Source: Desulfobacteraceae bacterium (GTDB lineage Bacteria > Desulfobacterota > Desulfobacteria > Desulfobacterales > Desulfosarcinaceae). Taken from it: a stretch of 64,000 nucleotides of DNA. Below are positions 27,123 to 36,113 of this stretch, piece by piece. Numbering within the stretch: position 1 is the stretch's first letter; the number at the start of each line of letters is the position of its first letter. The stretch is taken from positions 18,224 to 82,223 of the forward strand of contig JAAERL010000137.1 in assembly GCA_024230435.1 (NCBI GenBank). Direction: 5' to 3'. The notes under the pieces were generated by a model. That model saw only the letters and a program-made list of their open reading frames with translations, was not told the origin of the DNA and made no database searches. The position numbers were made by a program, and so were the translations under genes.

Positions 27123-28850
27123 TTAGCCCAGGGGTTGTTGATCGTCATCAAAAGGGTAAATCTTTTTGATATCGGTTGGAACCTCCATCAGCTTATCAAT
27201 TGCGGCCTGGATTTGCGGTGTGACAACACGATAGACTTTAGTCAGTTCCAGTGCGCCGTTATAGTCGCCGGTGAGTTCGATAACCAGTAATTTAGACGCC
27301 AGAGTGCGAATGGATTCTTTAAGTTTGTCCACATCCAGGTAAAACAGACCGTCTTGATTTATTTTAAACCCGCCGTTTTCCAAGTGCCAATTTAGCTCAA
27401 TGGCAATACCGCCGCCGTGGGCTGAATCAATGCCAAAGCGGATAGAACGGAACATGCCGGCCAGATATGAGGCGTAGAGAGCATCTTGAAACCCTTCGGG
27501 CATTTCGATATGGGGAGCATCAATCATGTATTGGAGATTGTAAACGGACAAGGTATCTGCCTGACATTCTTCGATTGTACTGTAAAGTTCCTTGAGTTGT
27601 TCTTTTACAGTGGTTTCCACACCATTTACAACGATTTCGCCAGGGCCGAGGCCATGACTGATTTCATGCATCAGGACAAAATTGAAAAAAGCTTCAAAAG
27701 TGGGTTTGCTGCTTTCTTCTTCGACGAGAAGGGTGTCCTTTATAGGGACCAGGATCCCGTTAAATTTTGCTTCCAGAAGATTTTTGAGCATTACATTCTT
27801 GGATCCGACATTTTCCCGGACCCATTCATCGTTTGGCAGGTTGAAGGCAATAGCGGGAATGCCCACGCGTGCATCACCTCCGGCGTAAAGTTCATTGACA
27901 ACCTTGATTGGTGAAGCCAGGCCTTTGGGATTAATTTCCATTCCATCGGGAAGAGGATAATTCTTAAGCAACTCTTCACGATAGGATTCTATGGCTTCCA
28001 GTTTTTCGCTTTCTTCATGATCAACTAAGCAGACATAGGATTCAAAGGCGGCTTTATATCCCATCAATTCGTCTTCGTAGGTTTCATAAGGTCCGATGAC
28101 AAGTTCAATATCGCCGGAAAGACCGATCCAGTCTATGTCGCTTTGCCGGTAATTATTACTGAAAAAGGCCTCTGCGCGGCTTTCAAGGTATTTGGCAAGT
28201 GATTCATCGGTGGTAAGCTTGGCCGCTTTGCGTAAATAATGCGCCAAAAGCCCCAATTTAAGGCCATGCTCAGTCGAATAGGGAACTGCTTTGAGTCCGT
28301 CATCAATGCGTTTGATAACTGTAAAAGGGCTGGTAAAAGTATCTTCATCCTCGGGATGATCAGCAATCCAAGTCTCAAATTCATTTTGTGTAAGATCGTG
28401 CGGGTAGTAGTTTACTCCAGCAGGTCTGGTGTTATCCAGATTCAAAAAAGGCGCATTGCCGTTTAAACGGTCCCATGGGCCTAACATGATTTTAAAAAAA
28501 TCATAATATGCCTGCTCGGGTGTGCCAATGTAGCTTTCCAGTTCTTTTAAAAAGCGATAGTTGCAGGGATGAACTTGTTTCATGAAAAGGCGTTGAGTAA
28601 GTTTTGTAGCCTTAATAAGAAAGTGAATGGCTTTTTGATCCCTTTGCGGCAGATAAGAATAGTCCGGGGCTATTGAAATCGGAGTTAACTTATCAAGCTG
28701 GGCTTGCACATTCTCAAGGGGAGCTTTGCTCAAAATTGCTGGATCGCAGTGATGCTTTCCGGCTATAGCATTTGTGAGTGGTAGAAAACATGCTCCAACC
28801 AAAAAGAACGATAACAGAACGCTGAGACGAACAGATTTCATTTTAATCAT
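27123..28850 (-). CDS. Exported zinc metallopeptidase, M49 (dipeptidyl-peptidase III)-like
   Basis: 575 residues, ATG 7 nt after AGGAGG. The N-terminus has a signal segment with a possible lipobox (LVGAC) and an alternative cleavage after NAIA, so lipoprotein versus periplasmic is open. Zinc motif HEISHGLGPG (about residue 395) is followed some 35 residues later by EECQADTLSVY, the HExxH + EExxAD pairing of the M49-related family; the classic DPP III has HELLGH instead. Segments FNLPNDEWVRENVGSKNVMLKN and GGIAIELNWHLENGG are typical of this bacterial group. Isolated between two long spacers. Likely a peptidase or NUDIX-unrelated hydrolase in the envelope; substrate unknown. Confidence 0.75.
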   Translation of the reverse strand: MIKMKSVRLSVLLSFFLVGACFLPLTNAIAGKHHCDPAILSKAPLENVQAQLDKLTPISIAPDYSYLPQRDQKAIHFLIKATKLTQRLFMKQVHPCNYRFLKELESYIGTPEQAYYDFFKIMLGPWDRLNGNAPFLNLDNTRPAGVNYYPHDLTQNEFETWIADHPEDEDTFTSPFTVIKRIDDGLKAVPYSTEHGLKLGLLAHYLRKAAKLTTDESLAKYLESRAEAFFSNNYRQSDIDWIGLSGDIELVIGPYETYEDELMGYKAAFESYVCLVDHEESEKLEAIESYREELLKNYPLPDGMEINPKGLASPIKVVNELYAGGDARVGIPAIAFNLPNDEWVRENVGSKNVMLKNLLEAKFNGILVPIKDTLLVEEESSKPTFEAFFNFVLMHEISHGLGPGEIVVNGVETTVKEQLKELYSTIEECQADTLSVYNLQYMIDAPHIEMPEGFQDALYASYLAGMFRSIRFGIDSAHGGGIAIELNWHLENGGFKINQDGLFYLDVDKLKESIRTLASKLLVIELTGDYNGALELTKVYRVVTPQIQAAIDKLMEVPTDIKKIYPFDDDQQPLG

Positions 28851-29428
28851 TATTTTCCTCCTGAGGTTAATTGTTTCAGGCTCTACTAAAATCAGTTGTC
28901 CTGATGTTGCAAAGGCCTAAAGGCAAGAGAAAGTCTTCAAGATCAAAAACCGTAGAACTTAGGGCCTGTTTGGCAAAGACGTAATTTGTATCGTCCGGCA
29001 ACTTTATGGTTTTTTATTTTTAAGTGAGCCGTAAGTATCTTGTGTCCGGGTTACAATTACTATGCAAATGCCTCAACATGTTTGAGCGTTATTGGGCCAT
29101 TAGCTTTATACTTCGAAAAATAACGATCTTATATGCGAATCATATAAATTTTCTCAACTCGATCTAAATGCGATTTATCAGTATTTTAAATAATTTCGCA
29201 ATATAAGTGATTTTAAAACGGATGTCAAATTTAATTCTTTGTTTTTTTGTAGAAAATTTGAAGTTCTTCTGCAGGTTTTTCCGCGAAATAGATAAGACAG
29301 AGGTTGACCGGTTTTTTTTGCTTTTTTATCAACAAACTTTTGAGTCAGTCAAAATGTCAAAATGTTACGAAGAATTATAGGTAGACGCCCTGTAATTTTT
29401 TTTGCCGGTAATGCCATCCACAGAGACG
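28851..29428. other. 578-bp gap, no gene seen
   Basis: AT-rich, stops in all frames, no tRNA or repeat family recognised. It contains AGGGCCTGTTTGGCAAAGACG at about 28961, which shares CCTGTTTGGCAA with the module found in the repeats at 37100 and 52130; this may be a further relic. Presumably holds the promoter of the metallopeptidase gene. Confidence 0.4.
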
Positions 29429-31966
29429 CTAATTAAAGGAGCTGTTGTTTTTTAATACAGGTTCAATCGGCAGGAAAACGGTGAAAGTGGTGCCTTTTCC
29501 CAAGGTGCTGTCCACTTCGATATAGCCCTGGTGGTTGTTGATGATATTGTAGACCACATTGAGTCCTAATCCGGTGCCTTTGCCAACATCTTTGGTTGTA
29601 AAAAAAGGATCGAATATTTTGTTTAGATTTTTAGCCTTTATACCGCTGCCATTGTCACTAATTGCGATGGTTACACTACCGTTTTCTTTACGGGTTTTAA
29701 CGGTAATATCGCCCCTTTTTTCAATTGATTGGGCAGCGTTGACTAAAAGGTTCATAATGACCTGGTTAATGCGTTGAGGGTAGCATTTGACCTGTGGTAT
29801 CTGCCCCAGGTCCTTGGTGACGTTGGCCTTGTATTTGAGTTCATTCCAAACGATGTTCAGGGTGCTTTCAATACCGGAGTTAATGTCTGCCCAATCGGCT
29901 TCGTCTCCGTCCATGTGGGCAAAGTTTTTTAAATCAGCCACAATGTTGGCAATGCGGTTTAGTCCTTCCATTGATTCTGAAACAACGTTTTCAAGATCTT
30001 CCAATATAAAATCCAGATCGATTTCCATTTTGATTTCTTTGGTTTTATTTAAAAAATCCTGAAAATCTTGATCTGGAGGTGTTTTTGAGAAAACTTCGTT
30101 GAAAGATTCATAGGCTTTTATCAGAGTCATCAGATCAGAAAGATAATCACTTATGGAGTTTAAATTGCTGCGGACAAAGCCGACTGGATTGTTGATTTCA
30201 TGTGCAATTCCTGCGGCAAGCTGTCCAATTGAAGCCATTTTTTCGCTTTGGAGAAGAAAACTCTGGGTTTCTTTTAAATCTCGCAGCGCTGTTTTAAGAT
30301 CATCGTTTGTTTTTTCCAGCTGGGCGGTACGTTCTATTACTCGTTGCTCTAATTCACTGTTCAGGCGCAGTACCTTTTCTTCGGCCCGTTTGAGTTTAGA
30401 AATGTCTATAAAACTTTCAACTAAATGAATTCGGCCGTTGAGCATTGTCATTGCAACATTTTTAATGACAGGTATGTTCCGGCCGTCCACCGTTTTAATC
30501 TCCTGTTCCGAATCGCTTACTTTGTGACCATGTCCGGTAATTGGGCATTTTCCTGAAAAAGCGGGACAAATCCATTGACCGCAATCTGCGCCGATAAGGC
30601 TTTCTTTATGGGCGCCGATCATTTTTACAGCTGCCGGATTCACATCCACGATTGTGTGGGTTGTAGCGTCTACGACAACAATGCCGACAGTTACGGCTTC
30701 AAGAATTTTGTTTATAAAATGCTGGTTTTCTATTAGCGCCTGTTCTGCAAATTTACGCTCGCTGATATCTATAAAGGCTTCCAGAACAACCGGCTCATTG
30801 TTGATTTTCAGTGAAATGGTTTTTCGCAATACAGCCGGTTTATGACCTGATGGCGAACGAAAGTAGGTTTCGTTGCTGAAAGTAGTTCCGAAGGGTAAAT
30901 TCATGGGGCACTCGCCGGTTTCGATGGAGCATAAAAGTGTGCCGCATGTTTGGCCGATCAATGCATTTTTATCTGATAAGCCCAGAATATTCATAGCAGC
31001 TTTATTCATTTGGCGAATTTTTTTGTCCTTACTGATCAGGGCAATGCCTACCGGCAGAGCTTCCAGGATTTGCTCAACAGATTTACGGGAAGCCAATAAT
31101 TGGCTTTCATATGTTTGGCGGTCTTTAAGAATTCGGCTGATCTGTTTTAGGGTATCAATGCAGAGCCAAAGACCGGACATCATAATTGCGATCATCACGC
31201 CGTAGCGTGTTTTTTCGAAAAATGCCCTGTTTTTGGGCATTTGGTTTTGGAGCAGTTCGATTTTATAGCTGGTGTGATAATATATTTTATTTGCGTTTTG
31301 ATTGAACCCGGAGATGTTTTTTTCCAATTTGTTGTGTAACTGCAAAGTGTTTCTTTTATGGCCGGAGATAAAAGAGGGATCTTGTTCCGTCAAGGATGAA
31401 CGAACAGTTTTTTCAATGTTGTCCACTAAGGTTTTTATAGTATCCAATTTGGGCCAAAGCTCTTGCGTTGCAATGAGTTGGCTCTTTTTGGATATGTGGT
31501 TGATGCGAATGTTTTCGGTTATGTTTTTGATATATTTCTTATTGACAGGTAGAATATTTCTATACAAGCCGCCATTTTGCATAACGGTAAGAAGTGAGCT
31601 GACATCTTTGATATCCAGATCGATGGTGCGCTTTATGTTGGCAAGATGATTTATATCATCCACGGTAGTCAGTAATATAACGTCTTTTTCAATTTTTAGA
31701 AGTCTATTAAGTAATATTTTTCCCAGGCTTTGTTGCGCATTTAGGTTTTCAAGTTCCGAATTATGTTTTTGTGATTTCCGTAGATATGGCTCTTCTATCC
31801 CGATGAGAGTCAAGCCGAGGATAATGAACATGATAATCAAAAAAATGACTTTACGCTTAATTGGGTCTTTAAATAATGCTGCCGAAGTCATAATTCCGGA
31901 TCGCCTTTTTTGTTTCGAGGCAGTGGGATTATCGCATTTATTTTCATTTTCCGTCTGAAATTGCAT
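29429..31966 (-). CDS. Membrane sensor histidine kinase with two Cys-bearing PAS domains
   Basis: 845 residues. TM1 is VIFLIIMFIILGLTLIGI (about 40-57), followed by an extracytoplasmic helical sensor of about 200 residues, then TM2 (YGVMIAIMMSGLWLCI, about 258-273). PAS1 and PAS2 each carry a CX4CX6C cluster, TCGTLLCSIETGECP and DCGQWICPAFSGKCP. A coiled coil (LNSELEQRVIERTAQLEKT) leads to the dimerisation helix EKMASIGQLAAGIAHEINNPVGF with phospho-acceptor His. The ATPase has NLLVNAAQSI, DNGSGI and GTGLGL boxes. No response regulator is adjacent. The start at 31966 lacks a clear ribosome site; MTSAALF 25 codons in is possible. Signal unknown; the cysteines suggest metal or redox sensing. Confidence 0.88.
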   Translation of the reverse strand: MQFQTENENKCDNPTASKQKRRSGIMTSAALFKDPIKRKVIFLIIMFIILGLTLIGIEEPYLRKSQKHNSELENLNAQQSLGKILLNRLLKIEKDVILLTTVDDINHLANIKRTIDLDIKDVSSLLTVMQNGGLYRNILPVNKKYIKNITENIRINHISKKSQLIATQELWPKLDTIKTLVDNIEKTVRSSLTEQDPSFISGHKRNTLQLHNKLEKNISGFNQNANKIYYHTSYKIELLQNQMPKNRAFFEKTRYGVMIAIMMSGLWLCIDTLKQISRILKDRQTYESQLLASRKSVEQILEALPVGIALISKDKKIRQMNKAAMNILGLSDKNALIGQTCGTLLCSIETGECPMNLPFGTTFSNETYFRSPSGHKPAVLRKTISLKINNEPVVLEAFIDISERKFAEQALIENQHFINKILEAVTVGIVVVDATTHTIVDVNPAAVKMIGAHKESLIGADCGQWICPAFSGKCPITGHGHKVSDSEQEIKTVDGRNIPVIKNVAMTMLNGRIHLVESFIDISKLKRAEEKVLRLNSELEQRVIERTAQLEKTNDDLKTALRDLKETQSFLLQSEKMASIGQLAAGIAHEINNPVGFVRSNLNSISDYLSDLMTLIKAYESFNEVFSKTPPDQDFQDFLNKTKEIKMEIDLDFILEDLENVVSESMEGLNRIANIVADLKNFAHMDGDEADWADINSGIESTLNIVWNELKYKANVTKDLGQIPQVKCYPQRINQVIMNLLVNAAQSIEKRGDITVKTRKENGSVTIAISDNGSGIKAKNLNKIFDPFFTTKDVGKGTGLGLNVVYNIINNHQGYIEVDSTLGKGTTFTVFLPIEPVLKNNSSFN

Positions 31967-31985
31967 TATTTTTCTAAAGCTATCC

Positions 31986-32162
31986 TTAAGGCGATTTCTG
32001 TTAAAGAATGTACCATCTTGTATGTCTTTTTTCCCGTCTTGTGCGTTATGCCAAAGCCCGAATACGTTAAGTATGCAAACTGATCAGCACACTTTGGCGC
32101 GCCTTGAATACGAAAAAAAATCGAAGCTCAATCTGGTATATTCTTTTCCGCCAATCGCCTAA
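31986..32162 (+). repeat. Family-1 dispersed repeat, copy C
   Basis: About 177 bp, 20 bp upstream of the kinase start on the opposite side. Ends TTAAGGCGATT / AATCGCCTAA. Interior as in copies A and B except a 4-base loss (CTGATCAGCACACTTTGG). Confidence 0.85.
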
Positions 32163-32602
32163 AGGGATTTGAATTGCAAGCCAGAACGTTTTTACTCAAC
32201 ATGCTCAGAAAGGGCTCCATTTCCGGTAAAGGGCTGTAGCTTTTATCCCCTCTAATTTCAGATGCAGATAAGGGGATGCAAGATGCAAAAGATTTGATAT
32301 CGAATCGGATTTGGATGTGTTTTCAAAAACTGGTAAATGAGTCAATACTTATTGTCTGCTGCCATTGGCCAACACACGAAAACATGCAAAATGTTAGATT
32401 TACATATTTCACAGCCCTAAAAATAATTTTTACCCTTCTGGTCGATTATCGGCATTTAAATAAAATTCTTTAGGATCACAATGGATTCGGCCGAAGTTTT
32501 TATTCGAGCTGCACTAGGGTGCATTTCAAAAAAATAGATCTTGGCTGGGGAGATGAAAATTGGGATAAAATGCATCGAAAGGTTCATTTGTGTATAAATG
32601 AT

Positions 32603-32726
32603 GTAACTTCTCAATAAGTTATGGCGGCATTGAGCATTTTACGTAGCTTTTCAGCATAACCAATTGAAATTACAAGATCCGGTTTTTAAAAAAACCGTTT
32701 ACCGCAATGACTTATTGAGAAGTTAC
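32603..32726. repeat. 124-bp MITE-like element with 17-bp perfect terminal inverted repeats
   Basis: GTAACTTCTCAATAAGT at 32603-32619 is exactly complemented by ACTTATTGAGAAGTTAC at 32710-32726. The similarity continues inward imperfectly (TATGGCGG versus CATTGCGG). No frame inside codes for anything recognisable. The remainder of the 614-bp gap between copy C and the DAHP synthase gene (32163-32775) has no other feature I can name. Confidence 0.7.
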
Positions 32727-32775
32727 AAATACCGATCTAATTTAAATTTTTTTTTTAGAACGCACCCGTTTAACA

Positions 32776-33822
32776 TTATTTTGTGTTTATCAGCTGATCG
32801 TGAGCGCCTTGAATTAGTTTTTCAGTGGTATTCCATGAAATACAGGCATCTGTGATGGATACTCCATAGCTCATGGTCTTCAGATCACCGGTGTTTTTCT
32901 GCTGGCCTTCTTCAATATTGCTTTCCACCATCAGGCCAGTAATTGAGTGATTGCCGGATATGCGTTGTTTAATGACATCCTCCCAAACGATGGTTTGATC
33001 ATTGTAGCGTTTACGTGAATTGGCATGACTGCAATCAATGATCAATGCGGGGGGCAGATTTTTTTGCGCAAGCATATCCAGTGCTTCCCGGAGGCTGACC
33101 GTATCATAATTGGGGCGTTTGCCTCCGCGCAAGACGATATGAGCATATGGGTTTCCCTTTGTGTGTACGATGCTGGTTTTGCCGTTGGGATCTATACCCA
33201 GGAAACTTTGATTTGAACGGGCGGCAATTATGGCGTTGAGCGCTGTCTTCAGGCTGCCGTCGGTACTGTTTTTGAAGCCTACGGGCATGGATAGGCCACT
33301 GGCCATTTCCCTATGGGTTTGCGATTCCGTGGTGCGTGCGCCAATAGCTGACCAGCTAACCAGCCCGGCGATATATTGAGGTGTGACCGGATCCAGGATT
33401 TCAGTGGCCGTAGGTACGCCCAATTCGGTTATCTGACACAAAAGCCGGCGCGCTTTTTTTAATCCGCTGGAAATGTCGTGTGAGCCGTTAAGGTGAGGAT
33501 CATTGATCAGTCCTTTCCAGCCTATGCTGGTGCGTGGTTTTTCAAAATAAACACGCATAACGAGAAAAAGGGTTTCCTTAACCGTTTGTTGAAGCTCCTT
33601 TAATCTGGCGGCATAATCCAGAGCGGCTTTTTCGTCATGGATTGAGCATGGTCCGGTGATAACCAAAATCCGATTATCTTTAAATGTGATAATATCCTGA
33701 ATCGTTTGCCTTCCCTGAACAACTGTTTGGGAGGATAAATCACTGATTGGCATTTCCTGTTTAAGTTCCGCTGGAGTTATCAGCGGTAAGAATCCTTTGA
33801 TATTGATGTCGAAGGTTTGCAA
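32776..33822 (-). CDS. aroF: 3-deoxy-7-phosphoheptulonate synthase (DAHP synthase, type I)
   Basis: 348 residues, starting at TTG 33822 with AAGGAG 8 nt ahead. First step of the shikimate pathway: phosphoenolpyruvate plus erythrose-4-phosphate to DAHP. Type Ialpha landmarks: LVITGPCSIHDE, MRVYFEKPRTSIGWKGLINDP, VPTATEILDPVTPQYIAGLVSWSAIGARTTESQTHREMASGLSMPVGFKN, IDCSHANSRK and GLMVESNIEEGQQ. Length and N-terminal extension fit the feedback-regulated AroF/G/H group; whether it responds to Tyr, Phe or Trp is not readable from the protein. The leader upstream encodes a Tyr-rich peptide before a terminator, which points to tyrosine-linked attenuation. Symbol chosen on that basis. Confidence 0.93.
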   Translation of the reverse strand: MQTFDINIKGFLPLITPAELKQEMPISDLSSQTVVQGRQTIQDIITFKDNRILVITGPCSIHDEKAALDYAARLKELQQTVKETLFLVMRVYFEKPRTSIGWKGLINDPHLNGSHDISSGLKKARRLLCQITELGVPTATEILDPVTPQYIAGLVSWSAIGARTTESQTHREMASGLSMPVGFKNSTDGSLKTALNAIIAARSNQSFLGIDPNGKTSIVHTKGNPYAHIVLRGGKRPNYDTVSLREALDMLAQKNLPPALIIDCSHANSRKRYNDQTIVWEDVIKQRISGNHSITGLMVESNIEEGQQKNTGDLKTMSYGVSITDACISWNTTEKLIQGAHDQLINTK

Positions 33823-33881
33823 AGTCTTGCTCCTTTTCAGATGCTCGTGGGCTGTGTGCAGGAGATTTTTGCCCTTGGCTG

Positions 33882-33913
33882 AAAAAAAAACCGCAGGCTG
33901 ATCTGCCCGCGGC
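33882..33913 (-). terminator. Attenuator terminator upstream of DAHP synthase
   Basis: Transcribed from the minus strand: CCGCGGGC - AGATCA - GCCTGCGG followed by nine T residues. It is a textbook intrinsic terminator, but it lies 60 nt upstream of the aroF start and 30 nt after the leader peptide stop. Its left arm (GGCAG) can alternatively pair with CTGCC in the last codons of the leader, giving an antiterminator. Confidence 0.85.
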
Positions 33914-33943
33914 TTTTGAGCTGATTATTTGGTTTCAGCGCAC

Positions 33944-34006
33944 CTAAGGCAGTCTTGCCAAGGAAAAATAATAATAGAGCCAATAGGATTTGCTGATATA
34001 TAACAT
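33944..34006 (-). CDS. Tyr-rich leader peptide of the DAHP synthase attenuator
   Basis: 20 codons from ATG 34006 to TAG 33944. The peptide has five Tyr codons plus one Trp and one Phe; its core is YWLYYYF, with three consecutive TAT codons. Composition this skewed, directly before an intrinsic terminator and an aromatic-pathway gene, is the signature of ribosome-mediated attenuation as in the pheA, trp and his leaders. A weak AAAGG lies about 12 nt upstream; a five-codon ATG frame that also contains a Tyr codon precedes it. Low Tyr-tRNA would stall the ribosome and favour read-through. Too short for automatic gene callers. Confidence 0.75.
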   Translation of the reverse strand: MLYISKSYWLYYYFSLARLP

Positions 34007-34048
34007 GCTTAATTATAACCTTTCATAACCAATGCGTCTACTCGTAAT

Positions 34049-34077
34049 ATTATATCAGCGTGTTGTCAAGCCGTAAA
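34049..34077 (-). promoter_or_regulatory. Candidate promoter for the aroF leader
   Basis: Minus strand TTTACG, 17-nt spacer, TATAAT (perfect -10). Predicted transcript start near 34041, about 35 nt ahead of the leader peptide. A TTGACA also occurs here but at only 9 nt from the same -10, so it is not a paired -35. Confidence 0.45.
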
Positions 34078-34079
34078 AT

Positions 34080-34581
34080 ATTCATAACGCAGACTATAAA
34101 CCGATGGAATAGATTGATTAAGAATACCGAGTATTGCGTAACATTTATAACGTATCTGTGTAACTGTTTAAAATTATAACTGTGGATATCGCGTTCAAAT
34201 TTTCCGGGGCCTGTGATTTCAATAAATTTCAATAGCCCGGTGTTCTTGAGCGAATTGAAAAGGATCATTTTTTAATAGCATCTTTGAGAAACATGGTAAA
34301 AAGATGTTTCATTTTTAGTTTACAATGCACAATAGGACGGTTATGGTGTAGGCAATTTTATAAGTTGAGAACAGCGGTACCATACAACCTATTGATTGTC
34401 CAAAAATGGCGTCTTTGGTTTTCGGCTGAGCTTTTTACTTATTTGAAATTTGCAAAGTAGCGCCGCTGCGTCTTATTAATAATTATGGACGGCTACGCAA
34501 GTTGTTTCAAATTCGATATTTTAATTAGCAGGATACAAAACTCGCTATTTCTGGATAGATATTATTAAGGAGATTTCAGTC
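34080..34581. other. 500-bp gap, no gene seen
   Basis: AT-rich spacer between the aroF promoter and the SurA-like gene. A 72-codon frame on the minus strand (34050-34268) overlaps the promoter and has no family look. AAGGAG at 34567-34572 is the ribosome site of the next gene. Confidence 0.4.
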
Positions 34582-35637
34582 ATGAACATCAGGCACTATG
34601 TTCGGTCCAGCTTGCTTGCGGTGGGCGTTATTTTATGCTTATCCGTATTGCCCGTCGATGCGGATAAGGCCAACAAAGCGCAGGAGGTTAAAGGTAAAGC
34701 AGCGGCCGTAACAAAGGATGCCAAGGCTGCTCAAAAAAAGGAAAAGCCACCTGAAAATGCGGCCGTAATCAATGGCAAGCCTATCTCTTATGAACGTTTA
34801 TCAGCCGAGTTGAATAACTATGTCGATCGCTTGAATGCTCAGGGGCGGCAGACACCACCTGAAATGATGGATAAATTAAGGTCTCAATTGCTAAAGGATA
34901 TGATTGATGGAGAATTGTTGTTTCAGGAAAGCCGGTCTCAAAAGATTGTAGTTAAAGACGATGAAGTGAACAAGGAAATTGAATCACTCAAGGCGCAAAG
35001 CAATGATCCAAAACAGTTTAAGGCTTTTTTGGATAATATGAAAATTACTGAAGATGATTTGAAAGATCGCATCGAACGGAATCTCTCAATTAAAAACCTG
35101 ATTGAAAAGAATGTGGTTTCTTCAATAAAGATAAAGGACGAGGACGTTAAGAAGTTTTATGATTCCAATCCGAATTATTTCAAACGTCCGGAGGAGGTCA
35201 AGGCTAGTCATATACTGATTAAAACGGCTTCCAAGGATTCGGATGAGGATAAGGCAAAGGCCAAGGAAAAAATTAAAAAGTTGCAAGAACGCATTAAAGC
35301 CGGTGAAGATTTTGTCAAACTTGCAAAGGAAAACTCTGAATGCCCAAGCAGCTCCAAAGGCGGTGATTTGGGATTTTTCGACAGAAGCCGCATGGTAAAA
35401 CCTTTTTCCGATGCCGCTTTCAAAATGAAGGTCAATGAGATCAGTGATATTGTAGAATCCAGATTCGGTTATCACCTGATCAAGGTTACGGAAAAACGTA
35501 AAGCTGATACAGTGCCCTTTGATGAGGCCAAGGAACGGATCGTTCAGAATTTGAAAAATGAGCGTATTCGGGAACAGGTGCAGAAATATATTGCAGGGCT
35601 TCGGGAAAAAGCTAAAATCGAAAAGTTTATTCAATAA
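34582..35637 (+). CDS. SurA/PrsA-like periplasmic peptidyl-prolyl isomerase (parvulin)
   Basis: 351 residues. Signal peptide MNIRHYVRSSLLAVGVILCLSVLPVDA, then a Lys/Ala-rich spacer (about 28-58). A SurA-N type chaperone domain follows (AAVINGKPISYERLSAEL ... LLKDMIDGELLFQESRSQKI, about 60-190). The parvulin domain (about 205-305) runs VKASHILIKTASKD, GGDLGFFDRSRMVKPFSDAAF and SRFGYHLIKVTEKR, with a closing helix. Function: holding and isomerising outer-membrane proteins in the periplasm. The ATG has AAGGAGATTTCAGTC ahead. Single gene; no lptD or pdxA/ksgA neighbours as in Escherichia coli surA, hence no symbol. Confidence 0.9.
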   Translation: MNIRHYVRSSLLAVGVILCLSVLPVDADKANKAQEVKGKAAAVTKDAKAAQKKEKPPENAAVINGKPISYERLSAELNNYVDRLNAQGRQTPPEMMDKLRSQLLKDMIDGELLFQESRSQKIVVKDDEVNKEIESLKAQSNDPKQFKAFLDNMKITEDDLKDRIERNLSIKNLIEKNVVSSIKIKDEDVKKFYDSNPNYFKRPEEVKASHILIKTASKDSDEDKAKAKEKIKKLQERIKAGEDFVKLAKENSECPSSSKGGDLGFFDRSRMVKPFSDAAFKMKVNEISDIVESRFGYHLIKVTEKRKADTVPFDEAKERIVQNLKNERIREQVQKYIAGLREKAKIEKFIQ

Positions 35638-35765
35638 TAGCACAGATCATACAAATTAAGATTTTCAGCGAGAATTCCCGGTAATTCTTTGCCGGGATGA
35701 ATCGTATTTTTTTAGCAACGCATAGACTGTAAAGAAATATCGTTGTATTTTCCGGTCATGTAAAT

Positions 35766-35871
35766 CGTGATTATAATGCAGCGATAATTATTTTGCGTAT
35801 CGGACTGTATACGTTAGCTGCGTTAGCCGTTTAGATGCCTGGTAATTTATTGTCTGGTATTATCTGGAGCA
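35766..35871 (+). pseudogene. Relic of a tnpB 3' end (IS200/IS605 family)
   Basis: Translation of 35766 onward gives RDYNAAIIILRIGLYTL, matching RDHNAARNVLRIGL of the tnpB fragment at 53686-54028. The DNA that follows (TTTAGATGCCTGGTAATTTATTGTCTGG ... GGAGCAG) matches that copy's 3' hairpin region. Everything upstream in the gene is gone. It sits in the 476-bp gap after the parvulin gene. A second patch at 35995-36045 (GTGTCCAGCCGGAAATGG, CCGTTTCCGGATG) looks like collapsed family-3 ends. Confidence 0.6.
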
Positions 35872-36113
35872 GGCGCTATATCTTTATCCCTCGGTTTCCG
35901 GATGGACATTGGGGCATGCACAAATTATCCCGTTTTGCTTGTCTTGAACTACATTTCCTTGGAATTTGTTTTTGCCAGTTGTTCGAATGGCTCACACGGT
36001 GTCCAGCCGGAAATGGCTGTCAAATCGGCCGTTTCCGGATGCAATTAGGGTGATTTTTAAGTTGCAAGGCCCAAACCGGTTTTAAAACAAAGGTTTAGCC
36101 GAAAGGAGGATTT

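Noticed and set aside
34064..34069. TTGACA as the -35 of the aroF leader promoter
   Set aside because: Only 9 nt separates it from the perfect TATAAT; TTTACG at 17 nt is the better-spaced partner.
34050..34268. 72-codon minus-strand frame upstream of the aroF leader
   Set aside because: It overlaps the candidate promoter, is AT-driven, has no ribosome site and no recognisable pattern.
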